From a candidate division LCP-89 bacterium (GTDB taxonomy: Bacteria > Electryoneota > B3-LCP), in contig JALGVT010000023.1 in assembly GCA_025774555.1 (NCBI GenBank), positions 1 through 43,828 on the forward strand: DNA of 43,828 bases. The letters are read 5' to 3'. A model generated the notes under the pieces. That model saw only the letters and a list, made by a program, of their open reading frames with translations. It was not told the origin of the DNA and ran no database searches. Both the position numbers and the translations under genes were made by a program. Shown piece after piece: positions 8,573-17,544 of this stretch (within the stretch, counting starts at the first letter, position 1; every line of letters starts with the position of its first letter).

Positions 8573-9393
8573 GGTTCGGCAATCGCTATGCTTTCAATCG
8601 GTTCACCGAGGAAGCGTTTCCCCATCGATTCGAAGCGGCGCGGCAGATCACTGACAAAGAACTGATTGGCACGCTTCTCACCTGTTGACTTAATCTGCAT
8701 TTCATCTAGAAGTCTAACGGTTTCACGCGCCGTCTCCGCGGCTGAATCAACCAGCGTTATGCCTCCACCCAGAACTTTTGACAGGAGAGGTTTCATGAGT
8801 GGATAATGGGTGCATCCGAGGATTAGAGTGTCAATTCCATTCGATAATAGGGGACTCAGATAGTTGATGGCAACTTTTTCGGGAATTTCGCCTTCCAGCC
8901 AGCCCTCTTCTACGAGAGGCACAAACAATGGACAGGAAGTTGCTGTAACGAACATCTCGGGAACAATGGCAGACAGCTCAGATTCGTAGGCTTTTGAATC
9001 CACTGTCGCCTGCGTGCCGATGACGCCTATACGACCGTTCTTGGTCACTTTTACAGCGGCTTTTGCCCCAGGATTTATCACTCCTAAGACCGGGATTTTC
9101 AGATAGCGGCTTAATTCATCAAGGGCGACCGCGGATGCGGTGTTGCACGCCACCACGATCATCTTAACCCCGTGTCCCAAAAGGAACAGGCTATCTTCCC
9201 ATGCGAATTCTTTGACTGCTCTGTCAGATTTAGTGCCGTAAGGCACTCGCGCTGTATCTCCGAAATAGACAAGTGATTCGTTCGGCAGAAGTTTCATCAA
9301 CTGCTGCACGACAGTCAGTCCGCCAATGCCAGAATCGAAGATGCCAATAGGACGATTGCCTGCTTCTTGATGGCTGTTATTATATTTATCCAA
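8530..9393 (-). CDS. murI: Glutamate racemase
   Basis: 287 residues. It makes D-glutamate for peptidoglycan. The diagnostic motifs are present: GIFDSGIGGLTVV (first catalytic Asp and nearby Ser), VYFGDTARVPYGTKS, VVACNTASA with the first catalytic Cys, and LGCTHYPL with the second catalytic Cys. The start is a TTG at 9393 supported by an AAGGTG site 5 bases upstream. It lies upstream of and overlaps folC, and is 41 bases downstream of an amidase gene, so cell-wall genes are grouped here. Confidence 0.95.
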   Translation of the reverse strand: MDKYNNSHQEAGNRPIGIFDSGIGGLTVVQQLMKLLPNESLVYFGDTARVPYGTKSDRAVKEFAWEDSLFLLGHGVKMIVVACNTASAVALDELSRYLKIPVLGVINPGAKAAVKVTKNGRIGVIGTQATVDSKAYESELSAIVPEMFVTATSCPLFVPLVEEGWLEGEIPEKVAINYLSPLLSNGIDTLILGCTHYPLMKPLLSKVLGGGITLVDSAAETARETVRLLDEMQIKSTGEKRANQFFVSDLPRRFESMGKRFLGEPIESIAIAEPWKSARPNQCVIKP

Positions 9394-9434
9394 ATTTCAC
9401 CTTGAGATTACAATACGATTAACTTTATACTTGA

Positions 9435-10994
9435 TCATCGCTGCGCGGAAGAAGTTGCCGCGCTTTTCCGTTCTTCCTGCCTCTTAAACTCCATTATGCT
9501 ATCGAAGACTGCCTGCGCTACCTTCTGCCTGAACTTCTTAGTTTTATGAAGTTTTTCTTCACGCTTATTGGAGATAAATCCCGTCTCAACCAAAATCGCA
9601 GGCATAGATGCTCCGACCAAAACGTAGAAGCCCGCCTGGTCAACGCCACGATCATTCTGCTGAGTATGTATCTTCAGTTTGTTTTGAACTATCGCTGCAA
9701 GTGATTCGCTCTCCCTTGCGAATTCCGCCTGCGCCATGGCGAGAAGAATATAGTTCTCCTCGGTCAGGTCTTGATATTGACTCCTCGATTCTTCATATTT
9801 TATCACGGAGTTTTCCAGCAGCGCTACTTCCATAGCGCTCTCATTCCTGGCAGGTTTTAAGAAGAAGGTTTCAAAACCGTGGGCACTCTTATACTTGGAG
9901 GAATTACAATGCAGTGAGATAAACAGCTTGCCGCCAGCTTGATTGGCAAACTTAGTTCGGTTTTTTAAAGGGATAAAAGTATCATCATCCCGTGTCAGCA
10001 CTACTTTCAGGTCTGTCTCTTTTTTTATCAATTTCTGTAGTCGCAGCGCTATATCCAGAACAACCGTTTTCTCATATAGGCCAGTAGCGCCTATCGCGCC
10101 AGGGTCTTTTCCACCGTGCCCCGGATCGATGACGATACAATCTATCTTCCATTTCTCCTGCTCATCTTCAAGGAAATCAGCGATTTCCTCGTTGGGCAGG
10201 ATGATCGCTTCTGAATCGGATTCAGAACTAATGCGCTTAGTAATGAGGGATATATTAATCTGATATGTATTCTCATCCTGCCAGACTGTGTGTTCGAGGA
10301 TATTTGTGTTTAACTTGAACGTCAACTGCACCGCTTCAGGCAGTTCTTCAACGATGAGTTTCTTCACCGCGCCTGACACAGGAGTACTTTCAAACGCTTT
10401 GCGGTTGATTTTTGCTCCTAAGAGAGTGATACTCAGTCGTTTATTACGCAGCGCAGCGCCCGAAATATCGAATAATTTTGAGCAGGAGATGCGAATCAGC
10501 GTGCCATTTCCCTTCAGATTATACTCGATAGCGTATGTATCGAACTTACTCGGGCGAATATTGATTGTCCACGAATAGCGTTCAAATTCAATTTCGGCTG
10601 GGTAGATACCTGTAAAAGTATTAAGGAACGCGTCCAACGGCGCCCAGAAACGTTCACTCGCCCAGATTACCTCAGCAGGAAATTGAATCACTTCACTACC
10701 AACTACGACGAAGGCATTGTCAGTTGTAAATATGATGCGAATCGCGCCGACTGTGAACTGAATTTTACCTTTTGCGTTGTTGATGTAAGTATGAATATTT
10801 AAAGCATCCGCAAAACTGTTCAGGTCGATATAGAGCAGATCGCCGCTCTGACGTACGTTCACCTGTGCGTCAGGAAGTGGACCGACCGGGAATTTTACTG
10901 CAAGTGATTGTTCGGCTCTCACGGGTATATCGTAAGCACAAAGCAAGATCAATCCAGTTAGAATCAAGTAAATGTATCGAATGAGAACACTCAA
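9435..10994 (-). CDS. N-acetylmuramoyl-L-alanine amidase (Amidase_3) with N-terminal AMIN-like domains
   Basis: The best start is TTG at 10994, with AGGGAG six bases upstream, giving 519 residues and a clean signal peptide (membrane stretch IYLILTGLILLCAY, cleavage near VRA). Residues about 35-130 resemble a copper-amine-oxidase-N/stalk-like beta domain, and about 145-250 an AMIN domain that targets the cell wall. The catalytic domain begins at VIDPGHGGKDPGA. Zinc ligands and catalytic residues are His in DPGHGG, Glu in YEKTVVLD, His in SLHCNS and Glu in LVETGFIS. It cleaves the peptide from MurNAc in the periplasm during cell separation. A frame open further upstream to 11072 lacks a ribosome binding site. 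A divergent sigma-54 promoter lies upstream. Confidence 0.88.
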   Translation of the reverse strand: MSVLIRYIYLILTGLILLCAYDIPVRAEQSLAVKFPVGPLPDAQVNVRQSGDLLYIDLNSFADALNIHTYINNAKGKIQFTVGAIRIIFTTDNAFVVVGSEVIQFPAEVIWASERFWAPLDAFLNTFTGIYPAEIEFERYSWTINIRPSKFDTYAIEYNLKGNGTLIRISCSKLFDISGAALRNKRLSITLLGAKINRKAFESTPVSGAVKKLIVEELPEAVQLTFKLNTNILEHTVWQDENTYQINISLITKRISSESDSEAIILPNEEIADFLEDEQEKWKIDCIVIDPGHGGKDPGAIGATGLYEKTVVLDIALRLQKLIKKETDLKVVLTRDDDTFIPLKNRTKFANQAGGKLFISLHCNSSKYKSAHGFETFFLKPARNESAMEVALLENSVIKYEESRSQYQDLTEENYILLAMAQAEFARESESLAAIVQNKLKIHTQQNDRGVDQAGFYVLVGASMPAILVETGFISNKREEKLHKTKKFRQKVAQAVFDSIMEFKRQEERKSAATSSAQR

Positions 10995-11060
10995 CAGCGG
11001 CTCCCTTGCATTTCGGGACACTTCGTCTTGACAGTAGATAGTTTCACGGCAGGAATTCTT

Positions 11061-11069
11061 ATTATAACA
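11061..11069 (-). promoter_or_regulatory. Extended -10 promoter candidate for the amidase gene
   Basis: TGTTATAAT on the minus strand matches the extended -10 form (TGnTATAAT). No good -35 box is visible. It lies about 67 bases upstream of the chosen TTG start. Confidence 0.4.
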
Positions 11070-11106
11070 CATTGATTTATATGAACATTAGCCGGTATAT
11101 TTATAT

Positions 11107-11122
11107 TGGCACGCCCTTTGCT
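11107..11122 (+). promoter_or_regulatory. Sigma-54 (RpoN) promoter of the TonB-domain gene
   Basis: The sequence TGGCACGCCCTTTGCT fits the sigma-54 consensus almost exactly: GG at 11108-11109 and GC at 11120-11121 are separated by 10 bases. The predicted start of transcription is about 11134, some 40 bases before the ATG at 11174. This implies activation by an enhancer-binding protein encoded elsewhere. Confidence 0.75.
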
Positions 11123-11173
11123 AAAACAGTTAACAGATAACATTTAACAAAAACAATGCCTCAGGGGGCTATC

Positions 11174-11626
11174 ATGAAAACAGAGAAAATAAATATACCT
11201 GTAAGTCTTCTTATGATACTGTTAATTGCAAGCTTGTCTTGGGCTGGCAACAGTGAGAGTTCGTTCGAGCCTGGAACTTTAAGTTATACACCTCCAGTCT
11301 TGAAGCAAAGCGTCCGCCCGGAACCGGTTTCATACGCTCCTGGGCGAGTTGTCGAAGGATATGTGACACTTGAGCTGAAAATTGGAACGAGCGGAGACGT
11401 TGAAGGTGTTACTGTTCTTTATAGAACCTCGGTTATAGCCGTAAAGAGCGCAGTCAAAGCGGTAGAGCAGTGGGAATTTAAACCCGCAACGCTGAACGGT
11501 GAAGCAGTAACTTCATTTGCGGCTTATTCAGTGCCGTTCGGTCAAAACCTTCAGATCTTTGCTAATGAGAACTACATAGACCGCATTATAGATCCCGCGA
11601 ACGGGGATCAAATAGCAATGAAATAA
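11174..11626 (+). CDS. Exported TonB C-terminal domain protein
   Basis: The ATG at 11174 has AGGGGG six bases upstream and opens a signal peptide (MKTEKINIPVSLLMILLIAS..., cleavage near SWA). A further upstream ATG (11156) would cover that ribosome binding site. The remaining ~120 residues form one TonB C-terminal domain: GRVVEGYVTLELKIGTSGDV, a VTVLYRT strand, AVKAVEQWEFKPATLNGEAV. In TonB this domain contacts the TonB box of outer-membrane receptors. Here there is no lasting membrane anchor or Pro-rich spacer, so it is not a standard energy transducer. It may be a free periplasmic TonB-domain protein. It stands alone between a sigma-54 promoter and a terminator. Confidence 0.75.
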   Translation: MKTEKINIPVSLLMILLIASLSWAGNSESSFEPGTLSYTPPVLKQSVRPEPVSYAPGRVVEGYVTLELKIGTSGDVEGVTVLYRTSVIAVKSAVKAVEQWEFKPATLNGEAVTSFAAYSVPFGQNLQIFANENYIDRIIDPANGDQIAMK

Positions 11627-11657
11627 ACTCGCATCGAAGCCTCCTCAATTTGCGAGC

Positions 11658-11694
11658 GAGCGGGTCTGCCAAATAGGTAGGTCCGCTCTTTTTT
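11658..11694 (+). terminator. Rho-independent terminator of the TonB-domain gene
   Basis: GAGCGG (11658-11663) pairs with CCGCTC (11683-11688), and the inner bases CTGCC and GGTAG extend the stem. A run of six T follows. The convergent minus-strand transglycosylase gene ends at the same point. Confidence 0.85.
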
Positions 11695-12580
11695 ATGGTG
11701 ATCCCGGGTAAGTGTGCATCTCTGCCTGATAGACCTTTTTGAGCTTTTCAGCATAATTCATAATGCAGTCCACATAGGCATTGCTCGGATTATAACGGTG
11801 TATTGCCTTTCTTCTCGACTCCTGGCTGTTGCCCCATCTCGCTTGTTTCAAGTAATAACTGAGGCTTGCCACTGCGTCATATATGTTATTGGGCTGCAAT
11901 TTGTCGTCACCGCTTCCATCGCGGCCATAATGAATATAGCTGGAAGGCAGAAACTGTGCCCAGCCGAAAGCACCCGCCCAAGAACCTCTGATCTCCAGTG
12001 GATTCCATCCCTGGACATAACATAGTTCAAGGAGCGCTTTCAATTCTTTATATGCCCATTCCGATCTCGATTTTGCCCGCCTCTGAAGATTTGTCAGGGT
12101 TACCGTTTGCGACGTATCCGCGATATGCTTCCAATACAGCGGATTATTCATAGCGCTGATAGTCGCCAGTGTCGTAAAAACGAGATGGCTGCCAGAGTTT
12201 TTTCCAAGATTCGATTCAACTTTAAGGATTGCGATCACATATTCCGGTGGAATTTGTGTTCCATCCAGCATGTTTAACAACTCACTTCTCCATTTCAGAT
12301 AGAACCCAAGACCATCTTCAATCTCGGTTTCTTCTAAGAAACCTGAATATATATCCGGATTATCCTTCGGCAGCATGTTCATCGGCACGAGTTGATTCAC
12401 AAATCGCACGTTCTCATCACTGAAATATGAATTCACCTTAAAAGAACTATAACCATCATCAATCAGTCGTTTCATTAAGATTTCGAAAGCGACGTCAGAG
12501 TTCGACGCAAAGCAGGCAGTACCAAGCAGCAGTACTGCAATAATTACCGAAATCATGCTTTTATCAATCATCATTCTCAT
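11693..12580 (-). CDS. Lytic murein transglycosylase, MltB-like (SLT_2)
   Basis: 295 residues with an N-terminal signal (SVIIAVLLLGTACFAS); a Cys is present but the lipobox is poor. The catalytic domain has IPPEYVIAILKVESNLGK with the catalytic Glu, TLATISAMN, GSWAGAFGWAQFLPSSY and a C-terminal IYDAVASLSYYLKQ segment, all typical of the MltB family. It cuts the MurNAc-GlcNAc bond in the periplasm, producing anhydro-muramic ends. Its 5' end overlaps the zinc-ribbon/HEPN-like gene by 17 bases, so the two are probably translationally coupled. Several Met codons near the N-terminus (residues 1, 3, 4 and 9) leave the exact start uncertain. Confidence 0.88.
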   Translation of the reverse strand: MRMMIDKSMISVIIAVLLLGTACFASNSDVAFEILMKRLIDDGYSSFKVNSYFSDENVRFVNQLVPMNMLPKDNPDIYSGFLEETEIEDGLGFYLKWRSELLNMLDGTQIPPEYVIAILKVESNLGKNSGSHLVFTTLATISAMNNPLYWKHIADTSQTVTLTNLQRRAKSRSEWAYKELKALLELCYVQGWNPLEIRGSWAGAFGWAQFLPSSYIHYGRDGSGDDKLQPNNIYDAVASLSYYLKQARWGNSQESRRKAIHRYNPSNAYVDCIMNYAEKLKKVYQAEMHTYPGSP

Positions 12581-13499
12581 TGTCTATGGTAATGTTTTCA
12601 CGCTTGAAGTAAGCGTACTTTAAATCATTTGTGGTCACGATGGCTTCAATGATTACATTAAAAGCGTCTTTGGCGGATAAGATGTGGGCTTTAGGATGTT
12701 CGATTTTTCCATGAACCACTCGGTTTCGCATTTCAGCCAAATCAACCAGTTTATTAGTGACATTGCGTGGGAAACGCCCAAAATAGTTCTCAAGCAGGCG
12801 TATTTTTGCCCGCCTGTCACTCATTTTCCAGCGACGCGAAGCAGTCTTGACGTCGCGGGATCCTAGCTTTAACTGTCCTAAAACTGCATCGTAATAGAAA
12901 TCTAATGCAATTTGCAGCATAACAAAAGCGGCGCGGTCTTCTGATTTTAAAATCAGATCGGCTGCATTCTGCAATATGTTAATCCAGACAGGCTTCTCGT
13001 GTTCTCCTATTTCGCCGACTGCCATCCAGCGAATCCGAGGCGGCAGGTAATCCAGTTCACGGTCTAATGTGCGGGAAAGCAGGATAAAACTTTCGCTGCT
13101 TATTGAGACAGCGGCAATATAGTGGTTTTCGAGTAAGAGATCACGCAGCGCTTCACCGTCTTTTGATAGAAAAAACACTTCGGGCGGGCGATTATAAGAA
13201 GCGTCAAAGGTTATGACCTGTAACTCATTGGATATGACGCTGATTTCTCCACCCATTGTAAATCCCGGCGCAATCGGCAGGGGGTGGACGGAGTCAATGA
13301 AGATGTCAGGACGACGGCGGTAATGATGCAGGAAACCGTCAATATAAATCAATTGACGATTGCAATTAGGGCATTGTATAATTGCATTGAGGGTTTCGCA
13401 AGGCTGGTCAAATTCAGAAGAGCAACTAGGACAACTGACGATACTGATCGGCAGGGAGAGGAGAAACGACTGAACCGGTGGAGTTTGATGATTTTTCAC
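12564..13499 (-). CDS. Zinc-ribbon protein with C-terminal HEPN-like domain, function unknown
   Basis: 311 residues, no named family recognised. Residues 23-46 form a zinc ribbon (C23-PS-C26 and C43-PN-C46). A middle domain of about 100 residues has no motif I know. The C-terminal third is alpha-helical and ends in AEMRNRVVHGK: R258-N259-x3-H263 matches the RNxxxH motif of HEPN RNases and HEPN-like folds. It starts at GTG inside the GTGA overlap with the response regulator gene and overlaps the transglycosylase gene downstream. It could be a regulator or RNA-binding protein working with the response regulator. Nuclease activity is not shown by the motif alone. Confidence 0.6.
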   Translation of the reverse strand: MKNHQTPPVQSFLLSLPISIVSCPSCSSEFDQPCETLNAIIQCPNCNRQLIYIDGFLHHYRRRPDIFIDSVHPLPIAPGFTMGGEISVISNELQVITFDASYNRPPEVFFLSKDGEALRDLLLENHYIAAVSISSESFILLSRTLDRELDYLPPRIRWMAVGEIGEHEKPVWINILQNAADLILKSEDRAAFVMLQIALDFYYDAVLGQLKLGSRDVKTASRRWKMSDRRAKIRLLENYFGRFPRNVTNKLVDLAEMRNRVVHGKIEHPKAHILSAKDAFNVIIEAIVTTNDLKYAYFKRENITIDNENDD

Positions 13500-13885
13500 T
13501 TCGCAATAAATTCAACTATTTGACTTTGAAGATCTTTGACAAGATACGGTTTCTGCAGCATTCCAACGATATGTCCGGATGCTTGAATATGTTCCATCTC
13601 TCTGGGTGGTCCCCATCCCGTTGCTAAAATGACCCTGACGGACTCATCTATAGCCCAGAGTTGTTCAAGGATTTCCACCCCCTTCAGACCGGGCATATGC
13701 CAGTCCAGGAGAATCAGATCGATTTTATCTTTGTGCGTTGCATAGATATCAATTGTTTCCTGCCCGTTGCTTGCTGTCATTACTTCATAGCCCAGCACGC
13801 GCAGAATATCACGTCCCATCATACGAATGACTTCTTCATCATCAACCAGCAATATTATTGGAACGGTTTTATCTTCACCCGCCAT
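13496..13885 (-). CDS. Single-domain response regulator (CheY-like receiver)
   Basis: 129 residues forming a single receiver domain. The acidic pair is in LLVDDEEVI, the phospho-acceptor Asp in LILLDWHMPG, the switch Thr in VILATGW and the conserved Lys in LQKPY. There is no output domain, so it signals by protein contact. AGAGGG lies upstream of the ATG at good spacing. No histidine kinase gene is nearby. It overlaps the zinc-ribbon/HEPN-like gene by four bases, which suggests a shared job with it, as an inference from coupling. Confidence 0.9.
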   Translation of the reverse strand: MAGEDKTVPIILLVDDEEVIRMMGRDILRVLGYEVMTASNGQETIDIYATHKDKIDLILLDWHMPGLKGVEILEQLWAIDESVRVILATGWGPPREMEHIQASGHIVGMLQKPYLVKDLQSQIVEFIAK

Positions 13886-13989
13886 ATCAACCCTCTATGC
13901 TTCATTTTCATGGAATCCTATAAAACATAATCAATCATTAACAAGAATGCAATGCAAAAAGTGGAATTCTGAAGGATTGCTTTATAAAA

Positions 13990-15855
13990 TCACGAGCCTG
14001 TCCGATACTGGTAGATGATTGAAACAGTTCTTGATGGCATTCTGTTCTCTCCTTCTATCACCTGATCCCAATATAACTGCATTTGCAACTGACCAAATTT
14101 AGAATGCCCAACTCCTGATTCAAGCTGTAGAACCGCCCCCTTCTCCCACAGCGATCGGAAGCGCACACTTCCGCTAATATCGTTGTCCAACCAATATAAT
14201 CGAGCCGCATAGTCGTCTGCGTTATAGAAGCCGGACTGCACGGAAAATTTCAACAGCCAGTTTGCATCTACCTGCCATTTTCTATCTATTTGAACTCTGA
14301 TCAAATGCCCGATGTTTCTCGTATCATGTGATTTACTTAAGCGGACGGATGGTTTTATACGCCAGAGTTCTTCCGGTTGGAAGGTCACAGACGCTGAACC
14401 CCGCCATCTGCTGACTTTGAGGAACGAATCAATCTCTTCTTCCTGCGACCAACGGGATGATATGGCAGTTATAAGATCCTTGCCTATCTTCTTATCTGCA
14501 TACAATCCGAAATCCTGCCCTCCCCCGCTCTTTCCAGGAGATTGGCTGGGAAAATCGTATAGATGGATAAAACCTTTGACGTTCGCAAGGCTCGTGAAAA
14601 GAGTCGTATGCAGGTAGATTCCCTGCCGGTTCTGCACTCGACCCAGATTAAAATCCAAGCTCGAAGCGAGAGGCGAGTAGTAAACCTCTGCGATGCGGTA
14701 TAGTGAAATTGCGGTGTTGATCAAAGCCGATTTCAATTGAGCCGTTCCCATCCATGCGGCATTCTCACGATCGTCAATAGCTATCTCTATGGATGCAGAG
14801 GCAGAGCCCGATGAATATTTTATATCTAAGCCTGAGTTCCGTGTATCATACAGCAGGTTTTCGTTGATAAGAAGCGGCTTATCCCAGGAGATCGAGGAGA
14901 TGGTGGCGCCCGCCTGAAATCTGCTATCAGGACTGCTCCATGCAAGGTGCGCGCCCCAGGCGTCTTCGAGACAGACATTCTCATGCTCTTTTTCAGTTTC
15001 GGTACGATGCAGACCGCTTACGTCGAAGGAGCTGATATTGCCATCATCATCGACGATGGCGTCCCGATACCTCTGTGATCCCCAGGCGGCAATCTTAAAG
15101 GCGTTGATTTCCCACAAAGCGGCTGCTCCGCGCAGAGCAATCGTTTCATCCCAGGAGTAGTAGGGCCTAAAGATTGTATTTGAAAAACGTATGTTTGGAT
15201 TAACGCAGCTGCCAATTCCGAAATTACGCCTCGTATTGATTATCAGACCGTTTCCTACTCTGACGAGATAATCACCAAAGATAATTACACCGCGTTTCGA
15301 TGGGAACTGGTATTTGAATGCAAAAGCGGAATGATCCCAGAACAGCTCTTCCCCGGCATCTCTCTCGACAGCGATGCCGACGGAGTAATTCTCGGTGTTT
15401 TTGAAGTGGAGTTTTTCGCCGAATTTATAAGGGCGACTCTCCTCTGCTTCGCTCAAGGGAACGTCTGATCGGAATTTGGCAATCAGACCTGCCGCATAGC
15501 GGTTGTCCTCTGGTTGGAATGTGAAATATGGCTTTATTCTGTCTATGATGGCTTTAGGAACGCCTTCGATTCGATAAAGATCGTCAGCGTTTTTATAAGG
15601 ACCTCTCACCTGACGATCATTTATAATCAAAAGCGCAAGTTCGTTGCTCATCCCCGGAATATACAACAAATCCGACAATTCGGCGCGGTTTGGATCGAGT
15701 GACTCCTGTGGGAGCAATTCCACTTCAGCATCTTGTGGAAATCGCCAGGGGACGATCTCCTCGGCAGACTGAGCCCAACACAGAAGGTGCTCCGTTAGAA
15801 AAAGAGAAGGTGTAAAGAGAAGAAATATTAAAAAGAGACAGCCAGTCCGTAACAT
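13990..15855 (-). CDS. Helix-hairpin-helix domain outer-membrane beta-barrel protein
   Basis: The ATG at 15855 opens a signal peptide (LFLIFLLFTPSLFL). An in-frame ATG further upstream (15921) would add 22 residues before it without benefit. Residues about 55-110 are a ComEA-like helix-hairpin-helix pair: LDPNRAELSDLLYIPGMSNELA and NADDLYRIEGVPKAIIDRI. The remaining ~500 residues are rich in alternating polar and aromatic strands (GDYLVRVGNGLII, WDETIALRGAAALW) and end near YQYRTGS, consistent with a barrel. Proteins of this layout are common in FCB bacteria and have no firmly known role. The gene overlaps the next upstream barrel gene by 28 bases. Confidence 0.72.
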   Translation of the reverse strand: MLRTGCLFLIFLLFTPSLFLTEHLLCWAQSAEEIVPWRFPQDAEVELLPQESLDPNRAELSDLLYIPGMSNELALLIINDRQVRGPYKNADDLYRIEGVPKAIIDRIKPYFTFQPEDNRYAAGLIAKFRSDVPLSEAEESRPYKFGEKLHFKNTENYSVGIAVERDAGEELFWDHSAFAFKYQFPSKRGVIIFGDYLVRVGNGLIINTRRNFGIGSCVNPNIRFSNTIFRPYYSWDETIALRGAAALWEINAFKIAAWGSQRYRDAIVDDDGNISSFDVSGLHRTETEKEHENVCLEDAWGAHLAWSSPDSRFQAGATISSISWDKPLLINENLLYDTRNSGLDIKYSSGSASASIEIAIDDRENAAWMGTAQLKSALINTAISLYRIAEVYYSPLASSLDFNLGRVQNRQGIYLHTTLFTSLANVKGFIHLYDFPSQSPGKSGGGQDFGLYADKKIGKDLITAISSRWSQEEEIDSFLKVSRWRGSASVTFQPEELWRIKPSVRLSKSHDTRNIGHLIRVQIDRKWQVDANWLLKFSVQSGFYNADDYAARLYWLDNDISGSVRFRSLWEKGAVLQLESGVGHSKFGQLQMQLYWDQVIEGENRMPSRTVSIIYQYRTGS

Positions 15856-16652
15856 TGTGAGATTCCAAGGTCGGGATGATATTGAAAAGCGATGCTGGCT
15901 CGAACCGACCCTATCAAGCACGATACGCCCGATGATATTATCCCCGGTTCGGTCTGAAATCCAAACATCAATCTGACCGGATTGTGAACATCTGCGATTA
16001 AACCAAATCGCGACAGCAAGGCGTATCTGGTGTCCTTTTCCAGTTCCATGAAAAGAAGAACTTGTGAGAGTGGTTTAATCGATCCTCCCAGAGCAAACCT
16101 GCGGGGTAAGAGGTAATCACCAGTTCCTATGCGTGCGCCGTTAAGATTTAATCCGACAAAGGCGAGTTGTATGGAGGGTTGAACCTGCCAGACAGTCCTT
16201 CCATTTACCTGCATGGTTATGGCGGAACCGTATTCTTTAATAGCTACCTGATGAGCAGCAACTTCAATTTCAGTGAACAACGATTTCGAAATATAGCGTC
16301 CATAAGCGGCTCCTGCTGATGCTTCGCTGTAAGCTCCTACAGATAGACCTCCGCCGCTGATTTTGATTCGTCCGTTGAAGCCTGGTCCTGAGCACTGTGC
16401 GTAGAATGGCTGCACTTCCGGCAGCCCGAACAGACGCGCTCCGCCTGTCGTTAAATGCCAGCTCATCCGTTTGTCCGGAGACAGATTATAATTTTCATCG
16501 AGAATTAAAAGGTTCGCCAGTGCAAAACGGACGGGAATGGGCTGCGGTGCATCAAACATAGAATAGACCTTGCCGGGAACCGAGAGGCAGGCAAATAGTG
16601 TAAAAAACAAAACATGCAGAAAATTGCGCTTGCAGATGGGATTGAAAAGCAT
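15828..16652 (-). CDS. Small outer-membrane barrel protein, function unknown
   Basis: 274 residues with a signal peptide (NFLHVLFFTLFACLSVPGKVYS). The mature part is made of short amphipathic strands (GGLSVGAYSEASAGAAYGRYIS, VQPSIQLAFVGLNLNGARIG, FALGGSIKPLSQVLLFMELE) and ends with an aromatic residue (GLAVSF), the usual mark of an outer-membrane barrel. It resembles the PorV/UPF0164-like group in style, but I cannot assign a family. It is cotranscribed with the helix-hairpin-helix barrel gene. Only 31 bases separate it from the divergent PorD-like gene, so the promoter of that gene must reach into this one. Confidence 0.55.
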   Translation of the reverse strand: MLFNPICKRNFLHVLFFTLFACLSVPGKVYSMFDAPQPIPVRFALANLLILDENYNLSPDKRMSWHLTTGGARLFGLPEVQPFYAQCSGPGFNGRIKISGGGLSVGAYSEASAGAAYGRYISKSLFTEIEVAAHQVAIKEYGSAITMQVNGRTVWQVQPSIQLAFVGLNLNGARIGTGDYLLPRRFALGGSIKPLSQVLLFMELEKDTRYALLSRFGLIADVHNPVRLMFGFQTEPGIISSGVSCLIGSVRASIAFQYHPDLGISQCYGLAVSF

Positions 16653-16658
16653 TATCTT
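16630..16658 (+). promoter_or_regulatory. Sigma-70-like promoter candidate for the PorD-like gene
   Basis: TTGCAG, a 17-base spacer and TATCTT lie just upstream of the plus-strand gene. The -35 box falls within the first codons of the divergent barrel gene. Confidence 0.45.
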
Positions 16659-16683
16659 TTAGTGCAGTTAAAATGGTAGAGTT

Positions 16684-17544
16684 ATGATAAGAACGATCCA
16701 GTCGTTATCTTTATTCACTGTTTTCCTGACTTTCGTCGTCACCGTCGAAAGCATCGCGCAGATGCCTAAAGCAACGGTCAACGTCAACATTGAGAAGCTC
16801 ACTCAGCAGGAAACTAAGGACAAACTGATCAATTTTAAAAACGACCTCGAAGAGTATATCAATAACCATGATTGGACTGATAATACGCACCGCTACGATA
16901 TTCCCGTCCAGGTGGACATTATGATCGAACGCGCCAAACCGACCAGTTTTGAAGATCGCTGGGATGCCCTGTTTGTCATTTCAAACGGATCCGACTTTCA
17001 GGAATCCGATAAACGGTGGACTTTCGCGTACCGGCAGGGAGACGTTTTCAATCATGGGGGCGACTTCCATTCGCTGACCAGTATGCTGGATTTTTATATT
17101 TACATCATGCTGGGACAGGAAATTGACAAAAAGACCAAGACTGGCGGAACTTCTTTCTACGAGAAAGCTAATGAGATCGTGCAGCTTTCCAAGTTCAGTG
17201 AATTCTTCCAGACAGGATGGAAAGAGAGATCGAACCGGATTGCGAAAATCCTTTCGGAAGATAATATCAAGCTCCGTGAACTCGAATATTTCTTCGTGCA
17301 GGCAACGCAGTGGATGCGATTGGATAATCGTAAAACAACCAGCCAGTACCTGCGCGTTATACTAATTCGTCTTAAAGAAATAGATCCTGAGAAGGAAGGA
17401 TTAAACCGTTTCTATCAGTTGCATCATCTTGAATTAGCGCGTCTGTTCTCGGTGAACGGGCTGAATGACGAACTTACGGAACTAAGTACTCTTGATCCTT
17501 CAAATATCGAGACCTACAGGCAGTTTCTTACAAAGGGACAATAG
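16684..17544 (+). CDS. DUF4835 / PorD-like protein (type IX secretion-associated)
   Basis: 286 residues with a signal peptide (about 1-25, ending SIAQ). The motifs fit DUF4835: an early VNVNIEKL strand, a DLEEYINNHDWTDN segment where the family has an FINxTKWT-like stretch, a central YRQGDVFNHGGDFHSLTSMLDFYIYIMLGQE region, and a helical C-terminus with LHHLELARLFS. In Bacteroidota this family includes PorD, a factor needed for type IX secretion. Here it lies beside two barrel genes and about 650 bases from a protein with a T9SS-type sorting domain, which supports a T9SS link. Assignment is by recognition of the pattern, not by a search. Confidence 0.68.
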   Translation: MIRTIQSLSLFTVFLTFVVTVESIAQMPKATVNVNIEKLTQQETKDKLINFKNDLEEYINNHDWTDNTHRYDIPVQVDIMIERAKPTSFEDRWDALFVISNGSDFQESDKRWTFAYRQGDVFNHGGDFHSLTSMLDFYIYIMLGQEIDKKTKTGGTSFYEKANEIVQLSKFSEFFQTGWKERSNRIAKILSEDNIKLRELEYFFVQATQWMRLDNRKTTSQYLRVILIRLKEIDPEKEGLNRFYQLHHLELARLFSVNGLNDELTELSTLDPSNIETYRQFLTKGQ

